From the NCBI GenBank assembly GCA_018384175.1, contig JAHAZB010000080.1:1-47163 (forward strand): 47,163 bases of DNA, given 5' to 3'. A program made the position numbers and the translations under genes. The notes under the pieces were generated by a model. It saw only the letters and a list, made by a program, of their open reading frames with translations, was not told the DNA's origin and ran no database searches. This document shows, piece after piece, positions 14,345 through 22,420 of this stretch (positions within the stretch are counted from its first letter, which is position 1; every line of letters begins with the position of its first letter). The DNA is from Eubacteriales bacterium. Its GTDB lineage: Bacteria; Bacillota; Clostridia; UBA1381.

Positions 14345-16666
14345 AGTTTTTCTCTCCTTGTTTTTTGCTTTTTTATCTTTATTTGAATTGTATATATTAA
14401 ACAAATTAAGTCTTAACGCATTTGATACTACACAAAAGCTTGAAAGACTCATTGCCGCAGCACCAAACATTGGATTTAGTTCCCAACCGAATAAAGGAAT
14501 AAATACTCCGGCAGCCAACGGAATACCAATAGTATTGTATATAAATGCCCAGAACAGATTTTCGTGAATGTTCTTAAGTGTCGTTCTGCTTAGTCTTAAT
14601 GCGGCAGGAACATCGGAAAGACTGCTTCGCATCAGTACAATATCCGCAGCATCAATTGCAACATCTGTTCCTCTGCCGATTGCAATACCTGTATCAGCAC
14701 TTGTGAGTGCGGGTGCATCGTTAATTCCGTCTCCTACCATTGCAACATTTCCGTGTGATTTTAGCTCTCTTATGATTTTTTCTTTGCCGGAGGGAAGAAT
14801 GCCTGCATAAATTTCGTCGACGCCAGTTTCTGCCTGAACAGCTTTTGCTGTAAGCTCGTTATCGCCTGTTAGCATAACAACCTTTATTCCCATATTTTGT
14901 AGCTGTTTTATAGCATTCGCACTATCCTCTTTTATCGAGTCTGCCACGGCGATTATTCCTGCAAGACTGCCGTCTACACTGAAATAAAGTGGTGTTTTAC
15001 CGCTTTTGGCAAGTGTTGCGGCAACAGATTTTATTTCCGTGGAAATATTGCATTTTTCGGTAATAAATCTGCTGTTTCCGCCTGAAATTATTTTGCCGTT
15101 AATAACAGCAGATAATCCGTTTCCTGCAACAGATTGAAATTCGGTAGTCTCAAGCAAAGCTATGCCATCGTCAGAAGCTTTCTTTACTATGGCTTTTGCA
15201 AGAGGATGCTCACTTTTTGCCTCGAGCGAATATGCAAGCTGAATCAGCTCATTTTCTGTAAAGTCATTCGTGGGGATAATGTCGGTAACAACCGGCTCTC
15301 CGTTTGTTATAGTACCTGTTTTATCAAGTGCTACAATTTCGGTCTTTCCTGCTTGCTCAAGCGAAGTTGCGTTCTTAAACAGTATGCCATTTTTTGCACC
15401 GACACCATTTCCTACCATTATGGCAACCGGAGTCGCTAAGCCTAACGCACACGGACAGCTTATTACAAGTACCGAAATAGCTCTTGCGAGTGCAAACGAA
15501 GTAGTTTCGCCTAAAATGAGCCATACAATCGCAGTAACTACGGCTATTCCAATAACAACAGGAACAAAAATACCGGATACTTTGTCTGCGATTTTTGCGA
15601 TAGGTGCTTTTGTAGCGGCAGCATCGCTTACCATTCGTATAATTTCGGAAAGGGCGGTATCTTCTCCGACCTTCGTAGCTTCGCATTTAACAAATCCAGA
15701 CTGAGTTATCGTTGCAGCAGATACGTTGTCGCCTGTTGTTTTGTCGACAGGAATACTTTCGCCCGTTAATGCTGATTCGTCAACTGCACAAAAACCGTCT
15801 ATAATAACTCCATCAGCAGGTATAGCCATTCCGGACTTTACTATAAATACATCACCCTTCTTGACATCAGATGCAGGAATTTCAATCTCTTTGCCTTCTT
15901 TAATTACTATTGCTGTTTTAGGTGCAAGATTCATCAGACTTTTTATTGCGTTTGTGGTTTTTCCCTTTGAGTGTGCCTCAAGCATTTTCCCGACTGTTAT
16001 AAGTGCCAGTATCATTGCGGCAGATTCAAAATAGAAATTGTCGTGCATATATGCAAAAAGCATATCCTCATGAGATTTGTGAAGAGAGAGGACAAGAGCT
16101 GATACTTCGCCGAGTGGTTTTGCTGAAGTCATCATAAAGAGAGCATATGTGCTGTACACAAAAGCTGCTCCCGAGCCTAAGGCTACCAGAGAATCCATAT
16201 TGGGGGCACGATTTACAAGAGCCTTAAATCCGCTGGTAAAAAATCTTCCATTTATAATCATAACAGCGATAGTTAAAAGTAACTGCAATATTCCAACACC
16301 AATTGGATTTCCGTTAAAGAAAGAGGGAAGAGGCCATCTCCACATCATATGCCCCATAGATACATACATAAGAACTATAAGGAAAATTAGAGATGAAATA
16401 AGCCGTCTTTTTAGTGCAGGTGTTTCTCGGTCAGCAAAAGCATCATCAGAGGTATTTTCTCGCTTGCTGCCTTTTTTTGCCGCACCGTAACCTGCCTTTG
16501 TAACAGCTGCTATAATTTCTGCTTCTGATGCTGTGCCTGAAACTGTCATAGAGTTTGTAAGCAGATTTACTGAACAAGAAGTAACGCCATCAACGGCATT
16601 TACTGCTTTCTCAACCCTTGCACTGCAAGCTGCGCAGCTCATTCCTGTAATATTATATTGTTCCAC
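14141..16666 (-). CDS. copA: Copper-translocating P1B-type ATPase with N- and C-terminal HMA domains
   Basis: 841 aa. An N-terminal heavy-metal domain (GMSCAACSARVEKAV) is followed by eight membrane helices with SCPCALGLATPVAIM (CPC ion site), the phosphorylation motif DKTGTITNGEP, SEHPLAKAI (HP of the N domain) and MVGDGINDAPAL. After the last helix pair a linker rich in Lys leads to a second HMA domain (KIEGMMCGHCSGRVKSVL) that looks like CopZ. It exports Cu(I) from the cytoplasm. The start is GTG at 16666, seven nt after AAAGGAG; an upstream in-frame extension is unlikely. An internal ribosome site and ATG precede the last domain (see separate entry). A C-terminal HMA is unusual for CopA. 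Confidence 0.93.
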   Translation of the reverse strand: MEQYNITGMSCAACSARVEKAVNAVDGVTSCSVNLLTNSMTVSGTASEAEIIAAVTKAGYGAAKKGSKRENTSDDAFADRETPALKRRLISSLIFLIVLMYVSMGHMMWRWPLPSFFNGNPIGVGILQLLLTIAVMIINGRFFTSGFKALVNRAPNMDSLVALGSGAAFVYSTYALFMMTSAKPLGEVSALVLSLHKSHEDMLFAYMHDNFYFESAAMILALITVGKMLEAHSKGKTTNAIKSLMNLAPKTAIVIKEGKEIEIPASDVKKGDVFIVKSGMAIPADGVIIDGFCAVDESALTGESIPVDKTTGDNVSAATITQSGFVKCEATKVGEDTALSEIIRMVSDAAATKAPIAKIADKVSGIFVPVVIGIAVVTAIVWLILGETTSFALARAISVLVISCPCALGLATPVAIMVGNGVGAKNGILFKNATSLEQAGKTEIVALDKTGTITNGEPVVTDIIPTNDFTENELIQLAYSLEAKSEHPLAKAIVKKASDDGIALLETTEFQSVAGNGLSAVINGKIISGGNSRFITEKCNISTEIKSVAATLAKSGKTPLYFSVDGSLAGIIAVADSIKEDSANAIKQLQNMGIKVVMLTGDNELTAKAVQAETGVDEIYAGILPSGKEKIIRELKSHGNVAMVGDGINDAPALTSADTGIAIGRGTDVAIDAADIVLMRSSLSDVPAALRLSRTTLKNIHENLFWAFIYNTIGIPLAAGVFIPLFGWELNPMFGAAAMSLSSFCVVSNALRLNLFNIYNSNKDKKAKNKERKTMEKTMKIEGMMCGHCSGRVKSVLEAIDGVTEAIVSHEENCATIKLSKEVSDDILKKAVEDQGYKVIG

Positions 16667-16691
16667 ATTAACACTCCTTTCGGACACGTAT

Positions 16692-16720
16692 ATCTTAATA
16701 CCTATGCGGAAATTTGTCAA
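16692..16720 (-). promoter_or_regulatory. Promoter of copA
   Basis: Minus strand: TTGACA (16720-16715), 17-bp spacer, TAAGAT (16697-16692). It diverges from the feoA promoter 46 bp away. None of the TTAG-N6-CTAA boxes overlaps it. Confidence 0.7.
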
Positions 16721-16765
16721 TATTTTAACCTCAGAATATATTTGAAAAAATTTCTGAAAAACCTA

Positions 16766-16794
16766 TTGACAAATGAATTTTCCGGTGGTAGAAT
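16766..16794 (+). promoter_or_regulatory. Promoter of feoA-feoB
   Basis: TTGACA (16766-16771), 17-bp spacer, TAGAAT (16789-16794), with TG one base before the -10. Transcription would start about 16801, directly at the first TTAG-N6-CTAA box. Confidence 0.82.
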
Positions 16795-16802
16795 ATACAG
16801 AG

Positions 16803-16816
16803 TTAGTTAAAACTAA
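16803..16816. promoter_or_regulatory. Putative iron-regulator box 1 (TTAG-N6-CTAA)
   Basis: TTAG TTAAAA CTAA, part of TTAGTT-AA-AACTAA, placed at the predicted start of feoA transcription. The half sites resemble those of DtxR/IdeR boxes (TTAGG...CCTAA). Confidence 0.65.
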
Positions 16817-16822
16817 TTTATG

Positions 16823-16836
16823 TTAGCTTGGACTAA
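16823..16836. promoter_or_regulatory. Putative iron-regulator box 2 (TTAG-N6-CTAA)
   Basis: TTAG CTTGGA CTAA, exactly 20 bp (about two helical turns) downstream of box 1, so a second repressor dimer would bind nearly the same face of the DNA. Confidence 0.62.
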
Positions 16837-16867
16837 TTATTAAATTAAAGCAAGTCAGGGGATGCTT

Positions 16868-17080
16868 ATGAATTTAACTGAGGCACTGGAAGGTAAGGAA
16901 TACATAATCAAGCGTATTGAAACTGACGATGAGGAACTTGATGCATTTTTGTTTTCTTTGGGCTGCTACAGTGGCGAACCGATTACGGTTATAGCACACA
17001 AAAAGGGTGGCTGTGTTGTTTCGATTAAGGATGCAAGATACAGTATCGATAGTCAATTGGCAGAGGCAATTTTAATTTAA
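16868..17080 (+). CDS. feoA: FeoA family ferrous iron transport protein
   Basis: 70 aa, a single SH3-like FeoA domain (NLTEALEGKEYIIKRIETDD, LFSLGCYSGEPITVIAHKKG, VVSIKDARYSIDSQLAEAIL). It assists the FeoB permease in Fe(II) uptake. AGGGG at 16857-16861 directly abuts an ATG at 16862, so the ATG at 16868 is the better start. It lies downstream of two putative iron boxes and 71 nt before feoB, and that gap holds a third box. Confidence 0.93.
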   Translation: MNLTEALEGKEYIIKRIETDDEELDAFLFSLGCYSGEPITVIAHKKGGCVVSIKDARYSIDSQLAEAILI

Positions 17081-17114
17081 GAATGGTTTGCTGCCAATTT
17101 CTTTTGAGAACCAG

Positions 17115-17128
17115 TTAGTTTCGGCTAA
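17115..17128. promoter_or_regulatory. Putative iron-regulator box 3 between feoA and feoB
   Basis: TTAG TTTCGG CTAA, within the longer palindrome AGTTAG-N6-CTAACT (17113-17130). It is the best palindrome of the three and lies 24 nt before the feoB start, close to its ribosome site. No clear promoter is seen immediately upstream, so it may act as a roadblock or as RNA. Confidence 0.6.
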
Positions 17129-17151
17129 CTAAAAACGAGGAGGGGTAAATT

Positions 17152-19167
17152 ATGAGAATTGCTTTAACAGGCAATCCGAACAGCGGTAAAACAACTATGT
17201 ACAATGCTTTAACCGGACGAAATGAGAAGGTTGGAAATTGGGCGGGTGTTACCGTAGAAAAGAAAGAGCACGCTATTAAAAAGAGCTTTTGTGGCTCTTT
17301 GGAAAATCTTGTGGCAGTAGACCTGCCGGGTGCGTATTCAATGTCGCCGTTTACATCTGAGGAGAGTATAACAAGCTCATATGTAAAAAATGAAAATCCT
17401 GATGTTATTGTAAATATTGTCGATGCCACTAACCTTAGCAGAAGCTTGTTCTTCACAACTCAGTTGTTAGAGCTTGGTATACCTGTTGTTGTGGCACTTA
17501 ACAAGGCTGATATAAACGAGAAGAAGGAGACAGAAATTGATGTAGCTGCTCTTTCCGAAAAGCTTGGTTGTACTGTTGTAGAAACGGTTTCTACTTCTGC
17601 GGAAGGCTTGACAGAGGTTATAAAGACTGCTGTTGCGTTAAAAGGCAAGCATCAGGATGCCCCTTATGTCGAGAAAAGCATAGACCTTTCAAATAAAGAA
17701 GCTGTTGAAGTGGCTGACAGAAAGCGTTTTGATTTTGTTAATAAAATTGTTTCGGAAGTTGAAAAGCGTAAGGTACATACAAATGAGAAGAATTCTCAGG
17801 ATAAAATTGATGCAGTTCTTACAAATAAATGGCTTGGTATTCCGATATTTGCAGTTGTTATGTATGCTGTGTTCTGGATTTCTCAGGCAGGACCGGGTGT
17901 GTGGATTGCTGATTGGCTTGTTGGCTTGTTAGAAGTGGTACAGGGCTGGATTGGCGAACTTCTTACAGATGCAAATCCGCTTCTTTACGCACTTTTGATT
18001 GATGGTGTTATCGGCGGTGTGATTGCTGTAATAGGCTTCCTTCCTCTTGTAATGATAATGTATTTCCTTATAGCTCTCCTTGAGGACTGTGGATATATGG
18101 CAAGAGCATCTGTTGTGCTTGACCCGATTTTCAAGAAGGTAGGTCTTTCCGGTAAGTCTGTTATTCCGTTTGTTATCGGTACAGGCTGTGCAATACCGGG
18201 TGTAATGGCTTGCCGTACCATTCGTAATGAAAGAGAACGCAGAGCCACTGCTATGCTTGCACCGTTTATGCCGTGTGGTGCTAAATTATCGGTTATCGGA
18301 CTTTTTGCGGGCGCATTCTTTGCAGATGCATCGTGGGTAGGACCTCTTATGTATTTTGCAGGCATAGTGATAATATTCTTCGGAGCATTGCTGGTTAATA
18401 AAATTACAGGTTATAAGGCAAGAAAGTCGTTCTTCATTATTGAACTTCCTGAATATAAGCTGCCGAGTCTCTGGCGAGCATTGGGCTCGATGTGTAGCCG
18501 TGGCTGGGCATATATTGTAAAAGCGGCAACAATTATCCTGCTCTGTAATACTGCAGTACAGATTATGCAGACATTTGACTGGAGCTTTGCTGTGGCAGAA
18601 AGTGCTGATAGATCAATTCTTGCATCAATTGCAGGTCCATTCGCATATCTGTTGGTACCTGTTGTAGGAGTTCTTTCGTGGCAGCTTGCTGCAGCTGCTA
18701 TTACAGGCTTCATTGCAAAGGAAAATGTGGTAGGTACACTTGCTGTTTGCTTTGTCGGACTTGAGAACCTGATTGATACAGAGGAGCTTGTTCTGATGGA
18801 GGGGGCAGGAGCAGAGGTTGCTACGGCATTTGCTATTACAAAGGTAGCTGCACTTGCATATCTTATGTTCAATCTTTTTGCACCGCCTTGCTTTGCAGCT
18901 ATTGGTGCTATGAACTCGGAAATGAAGAGTGCAAAATGGCTTTGGGGCGGAATAGGACTTCAGCTCTCAGTTGGATATACGGTAGGATATCTTGTGTATC
19001 AGATTGGTACTCTTATCACGACCGGTGCTCTTGGCGCAGCATTCCTGCCGGGACTTATTGCAGTTGCAGTTATGGCGGCAATAATTGTATATCTTTGCAT
19101 CAATGCGGATAAAAAGCTGAACGCCGAATATGCACTAAATGGCACAAAAACAAAACAGAAGGTGTGA
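17152..19167 (+). CDS. feoB: Ferrous iron transporter FeoB (GTP-driven)
   Basis: 671 aa. The G domain fills the first 160 residues: G1 GNPNSGKTTMYNALTG, NWAGVTVE (G2), DLPGAYS (G3) and NKAD (G4). After a helical linker come about ten membrane segments in two Gate repeats: VIPFVIGTGCAIPGVMACRT with its conserved Cys, then a later segment with ITGFIAKENVVGTLAV. It imports Fe(II) across the inner membrane. A strong GAGGAGGGG precedes the ATG at 17152. It is cotranscribed with feoA and with a tiny Cys-rich protein starting 5 nt later. Confidence 0.97.
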   Translation: MRIALTGNPNSGKTTMYNALTGRNEKVGNWAGVTVEKKEHAIKKSFCGSLENLVAVDLPGAYSMSPFTSEESITSSYVKNENPDVIVNIVDATNLSRSLFFTTQLLELGIPVVVALNKADINEKKETEIDVAALSEKLGCTVVETVSTSAEGLTEVIKTAVALKGKHQDAPYVEKSIDLSNKEAVEVADRKRFDFVNKIVSEVEKRKVHTNEKNSQDKIDAVLTNKWLGIPIFAVVMYAVFWISQAGPGVWIADWLVGLLEVVQGWIGELLTDANPLLYALLIDGVIGGVIAVIGFLPLVMIMYFLIALLEDCGYMARASVVLDPIFKKVGLSGKSVIPFVIGTGCAIPGVMACRTIRNERERRATAMLAPFMPCGAKLSVIGLFAGAFFADASWVGPLMYFAGIVIIFFGALLVNKITGYKARKSFFIIELPEYKLPSLWRALGSMCSRGWAYIVKAATIILLCNTAVQIMQTFDWSFAVAESADRSILASIAGPFAYLLVPVVGVLSWQLAAAAITGFIAKENVVGTLAVCFVGLENLIDTEELVLMEGAGAEVATAFAITKVAALAYLMFNLFAPPCFAAIGAMNSEMKSAKWLWGGIGLQLSVGYTVGYLVYQIGTLITTGALGAAFLPGLIAVAVMAAIIVYLCINADKKLNAEYALNGTKTKQKV

Positions 19168-19172
19168 TTGAA

Positions 19173-19328
19173 ATGACAGATTTAATACTAATTACTGTAT
19201 TGATACTTATAGTAGCACTTGCCGGAGGGTATGTTTATAGGGCAAAGAAAAGCGACAAAAAATGTATAGGATGTCCGGATGGTTGCTCGTGTAATGGTGG
19301 CTGCAACTGTGAACATAGTGAGAAATAA
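19173..19328 (+). CDS. FeoB-associated Cys-rich membrane protein
   Basis: 51 aa, starting 5 nt after feoB. Residues 3-22 form one hydrophobic helix (LILITVLILIVALAGGYVY), followed by basic RAKKSDKK and a Cys-rich tail CIGCPDGCSCNGGCNC with six cysteines. This is the architecture of the FeoB_associated family, thought to take part in Fe(II) uptake in Firmicutes. GAAGGTGTGAT at the feoB end is a weak ribosome site, so translation is probably coupled to feoB. Confidence 0.9.
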   Translation: MTDLILITVLILIVALAGGYVYRAKKSDKKCIGCPDGCSCNGGCNCEHSEK

Positions 19329-19358
19329 AAAAATGCACCTCATATGAGGTGCATTTTT
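19329..19358. terminator. Bidirectional terminator between feo genes and asp23
   Basis: A perfect 30-bp palindrome (15-bp arms meeting at 19343/19344) centred on CTCATATGAG, with A and T runs at the ends. It serves the converging feo operon and the minus-strand Asp23/spoIIIA genes. Confidence 0.88.
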
Positions 19359-19365
19359 GTAATTG

Positions 19366-19797
19366 TTATTCTTCGGTAATTTCTTCTTCGCCATTAAAGT
19401 CAACTTCGGTAACCTGTTCTTTATCAAAATTCACACCTTCAACATGAATGTTGATTTTGGAAACGTTCATACCTGTCATACTTTCAACACTGTTTTTAAC
19501 GTTTTCCTGAACCTCCCATGCGATGTCGGGGATAGATACACCATAGTCAACAATGATATATACATCAATATTGCAGAAGTCCTCGCCAAGCTCTACCTTA
19601 ACGCCCTTGCCCTTGTTCTTCTTGCCGAGAATTTCAGCTATACCGCCGACAACAGAGCCACTCATACCAGCAACACCGTTAATCTCGGTTGTTGCAATTC
19701 CTGCTACTGTTGCTATAACCTCAACTGATATTTTTACGTTACCTATTTTATCTTCGCTTTCTGTAGAAGTGGTGATTACATTCTGTTCTTCGCTCAT
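19366..19797 (-). CDS. Asp23/Gls24 family envelope stress response protein
   Basis: 143 aa. The core shows the typical Asp23 pattern: GNVKISVEVIATVAGIATTE, INGVAGMSG, then VELGEDFCNIDVYIIVDYGV, PDIAWEVQENVKNSVESMTG and VSKINIHVEGVNF. These small cytoplasmic proteins attach to the membrane through partners and affect cell-envelope homeostasis. A strong AGGAGG precedes the ATG. It has its own promoter (19831-19859) downstream of the spoIIIA operon, so it is likely expressed in growing cells, unlike the sporulation genes before it. Confidence 0.93.
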   Translation of the reverse strand: MSEEQNVITTSTESEDKIGNVKISVEVIATVAGIATTEINGVAGMSGSVVGGIAEILGKKNKGKGVKVELGEDFCNIDVYIIVDYGVSIPDIAWEVQENVKNSVESMTGMNVSKINIHVEGVNFDKEQVTEVDFNGEEEITEE

Positions 19798-19830
19798 AAT
19801 AAACGCCTCCTATAAGTTTGTATATTCTTT

Positions 19831-19859
19831 ATTATACCAACTTTTAGGAAAAATTTCAA
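19831..19859 (-). promoter_or_regulatory. Promoter of the asp23-like gene
   Basis: Minus strand: TTGAAA (19859-19854), 17-bp spacer, TATAAT (19836-19831), with TG before the -10. It lies in the 90-nt gap after spoIIIAH. Confidence 0.8.
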
Positions 19860-19887
19860 TATATTTTCAAAAATATATTAAAAACAG

Positions 19888-20430
19888 TTATTTAACCGGT
19901 ATTATTTTGACGTTTGCTGCGGAAATTCCTAAATGTGAAGTTGCAATTTCCGAAAGTTTGGCAACATCACTGTCAGTTATACCGTCCTTTTTTACAAGGA
20001 TTTCGACATTTTGTCCGTCTATGTAAACGGAAACCATTTCGTAACCTTTGGCTTTTATTGTATTTTCTATTGCAGCTTCATGCTCTACTGCACTTGCTAT
20101 ATCCAAGATTGCATCCTGCGCCTTCTTGCGTGCATCTGCATCAAAGCTTTCGTTTGCGGCGGTCTGATTCAGGATATCGAGCGCTTTTTCACGTGAAGTT
20201 TCGCGGTTTTTGCGAGCCTCGTCAAAGTAATTGTTACTGCTTTGGGCTTCGGTAGCTGTATCAGTTTTGTTTACAAGCTGTGCTTCGCCGAGCTTTTTGC
20301 CTGTTGCAATATATTCTCCGCCGTCGGTAACCTTCATAACATCCTGATAAGACCAATTCAGATACCCTGCTACTCCAATTAGCACAACAAGTGCTGCAGC
20401 TACAACTTCCTTACGTTTTAACACCATCAT
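19888..20430 (-). CDS. spoIIIAH: Stage III sporulation protein AH
   Basis: 180 aa, somewhat shorter than the Bacillus protein. One N-terminal membrane helix (VVAAALVVLIGVAGYLNWSY) is followed by a long charged segment and a C-terminal domain (VSVYIDGQNVEILVKKDGIT, ISAANVKIIPV) of the ring-building type. In the mother cell it pairs with forespore SpoIIQ to form the feeding-tube channel. It is the last gene of the spoIIIA operon, 32 nt after spoIIIAG. Start at the first of two adjacent ATGs after AAAGGAATGG. Confidence 0.9.
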   Translation of the reverse strand: MMVLKRKEVVAAALVVLIGVAGYLNWSYQDVMKVTDGGEYIATGKKLGEAQLVNKTDTATEAQSSNNYFDEARKNRETSREKALDILNQTAANESFDADARKKAQDAILDIASAVEHEAAIENTIKAKGYEMVSVYIDGQNVEILVKKDGITDSDVAKLSEIATSHLGISAANVKIIPVK

Positions 20431-20462
20431 TAAATTCCATTCCTTTCAGTATTTTTTCTGTG

Positions 20463-20918
20463 TTAATTGCCTGAAAATACCGCAACCTTATACTCCGGAA
20501 CATCAAGAGCAACTGTTACAGCATTTGTGATGGCTCGGCACACCATATCATCACCTGCACCTTCGGCTACTACCACAACACCCTTGACTCTTGGGTAGCT
20601 TTCGCCTGCAGTAACAGCTTCGCCGTCAGAAACAACTGCTTTTCGGTCTGTTTCATCACCACGAATTCTTGTATCGTATACAATGTTGCTTGTTCCGCTA
20701 CCGTAATAGGTTACCATAACCTTTGCGTCGCCGGCACCGTCTATTGCAGAGATAATTTCCGATAATTCCTCCTGCTCGCTCGATGGCTCGGCTACAATAG
20801 ATTCCTTAGCGCCTTTTTCCACGGGAAAGAGCATTAACACAACTCCAATTATAAATATGATATACAAAACACGATTATTCTTGTTTTTAAGTAATGATTG
20901 TAAAAAATCTGTCTTCAT
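20463..20918 (-). CDS. spoIIIAG: Stage III sporulation protein AG
   Basis: 151 aa: one N-terminal membrane helix (VLYIIFIIGVVLMLFPVEKG), then a ring-building domain (VMVTYYGSGTSNIVYDTRI, YPRVKGVVVVAEGAGDD, VTVALDVPEYKVAVF). The family forms the large ring of the SpoIIIA-SpoIIQ channel. It is shorter than the roughly 230-aa Bacillus protein, mainly in the linker. Ribosome site GGAGAGG lies within the end of the preceding gene, 2 nt away. Confidence 0.93.
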   Translation of the reverse strand: MKTDFLQSLLKNKNNRVLYIIFIIGVVLMLFPVEKGAKESIVAEPSSEQEELSEIISAIDGAGDAKVMVTYYGSGTSNIVYDTRIRGDETDRKAVVSDGEAVTAGESYPRVKGVVVVAEGAGDDMVCRAITNAVTVALDVPEYKVAVFSGN

Positions 20919-20920
20919 AC

Positions 20921-21355
20921 TTAAGTACCTCTCCAGATAATATTATTGCAGCCGTACACCTCGCGAAGTCTTGCACTTGCGGTATTATTTTCTTTTGCAA
21001 AAATAATAATTTCTCTCACTCTGGCTATCTTATCGTCGTTTAATTCTAACTCTGCACGTGCTCTGGCAGTTATATCAAATTCTTTTTTCAGACGGTTTGA
21101 AATGTCAGCTTCTATCTCTTTTGTAAGCTCTTGAGAAATCTGTTCTTCCATAGAGTATTCGGTATATTTGGTTTCAGGTAAAGAGAATGAGGGTACCGAA
21201 ATTCCTCTTAGCTTAAGAAGCGGTGATGTGAGGCTGATAAGAAGTATAGCTCCGGTTAAAATGCTTATGTATTTCTGCCAGTTTTTTGGTATCAGTATAT
21301 CAGCAAGTGCAGCCATTATTGCAACTGCAGCCACTGTACAGATATATCCTTTCAT
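20921..21355 (-). CDS. spoIIIAF: Stage III sporulation protein AF
   Basis: 144 aa. Two N-terminal hydrophobic helices (TVAAVAIMAALADILIP and ISILTGAILLISL) precede a soluble part with a charged helix (QISQELTKEIEADISNRLKK) and a short ring-building-like domain. This matches SpoIIIAF, a component of the mother-cell channel. The strong ribosome site AAGGAGG precedes the ATG. Genes on both sides are spoIIIAE (9 nt before) and spoIIIAG (2 nt after). Confidence 0.88.
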   Translation of the reverse strand: MKGYICTVAAVAIMAALADILIPKNWQKYISILTGAILLISLTSPLLKLRGISVPSFSLPETKYTEYSMEEQISQELTKEIEADISNRLKKEFDITARARAELELNDDKIARVREIIIFAKENNTASARLREVYGCNNIIWRGT

Positions 21356-21364
21356 AATGCCTCC

Positions 21365-22420
21365 TTAGCTCGTTCCGGTTGATGCAAGCATAATGCCGAT
21401 GGTGATAAGAAAAAGCATTACTGATGTCATCATAACAGCAAGTAAGGTTGCCAATGACTCTGATACATCAGATAGCATAACACTCATTCTTTTATCACAT
21501 AGCGGCTCCGCGAGTGCTGCGCAAAGTCTTAACATAAACCATATACACCACACTTTAATTATCGGTGTACTTGCGATTATAATTACACAAATCATACCGG
21601 CACTTCCAACGGCGTTTTTGAGTACGTGCGTTCCTCCTACCACAGTTTCCATTGTGTCGGCTAAAAGACCGCCAACAACGGGTACGAGTGTTCCAATTGC
21701 GAATTTTGCACTTTTTGCACCCAAGGCATCGAGCATAGGCGCATTAAAGCCATATAATGCACAAAGGCTTGTAAACACTGTAAGAAGTGCAGTTAAAATC
21801 CAACGGGAAACTGAACGTAAAAGCCGATTGAAGCTTCCTAACTGCACTCTGCCAGAAATGTTACCTACAATTCCTAAAATAGCACTCATATACACCATAG
21901 GAAGAATAATCTTGTCCACCGTAAGAGTGAGAAGGTAAACTGCACCTGAGAGTATCGGGGAAAATGTGGTAGCTGATGAAACCTTACCTGCGGCAGCCAT
22001 AAGTCCTAAAAAAATTGGTGCAAGCTTAGTGATAAAATCGCAAACAGAGCTTATCACTTCACTGCCGTATCCTGCTACTTCACTCAAGAGCTTTACGACA
22101 GCGACAGACATAAGAGTATATACTGAAAAATATGCCGCCTCGTTGTAGCCTGAGCCGGTGTCCATTAACCTCAGAATTCCTGCTGCAGCTGCGATTGTGA
22201 TAATAGCGGCAAGCTGAGAGAAGGAGCGTGAAATTTCGCCGAAAAGTGTGCTTAAAATACTGCTTAAAAGCTTTTCGGGAGTAAGGCTATTGTTTCCGTT
22301 TGCGATTGATTCTACATATTCGTTGTATTCGGGATATTCACGTATGGTTGTATCAAATTCTGCATAAGAGGTTACAGAAAATCCGAGCAGAAATATAATA
22401 ATCAAAATCAGTTTTTTCAT
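21365..22420 (-). CDS. spoIIIAE: Stage III sporulation protein AE
   Basis: 351 aa with a likely signal peptide (KKLILIIIFLLGFSVTSYA) and about seven further hydrophobic segments. GTLVPVVGGLLADTMETVVG is a recognisable SpoIIIAE stretch. It is a polytopic part of the engulfment-channel machinery. Start ATG overlaps the spoIIIAD stop by 4 nt. Length is slightly below the 399 aa of Bacillus. Confidence 0.93.
   Translation of the reverse strand: MKKLILIIIFLLGFSVTSYAEFDTTIREYPEYNEYVESIANGNNSLTPEKLLSSILSTLFGEISRSFSQLAAIITIAAAAGILRLMDTGSGYNEAAYFSVYTLMSVAVVKLLSEVAGYGSEVISSVCDFITKLAPIFLGLMAAAGKVSSATTFSPILSGAVYLLTLTVDKIILPMVYMSAILGIVGNISGRVQLGSFNRLLRSVSRWILTALLTVFTSLCALYGFNAPMLDALGAKSAKFAIGTLVPVVGGLLADTMETVVGGTHVLKNAVGSAGMICVIIIASTPIIKVWCIWFMLRLCAALAEPLCDKRMSVMLSDVSESLATLLAVMMTSVMLFLITIGIMLASTGTS

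Noticed and set aside
15134-15704. Plus-strand open frames across copA
   Set aside because: They are shadows of the minus-strand copA frame, without ribosome sites or recognisable domains.
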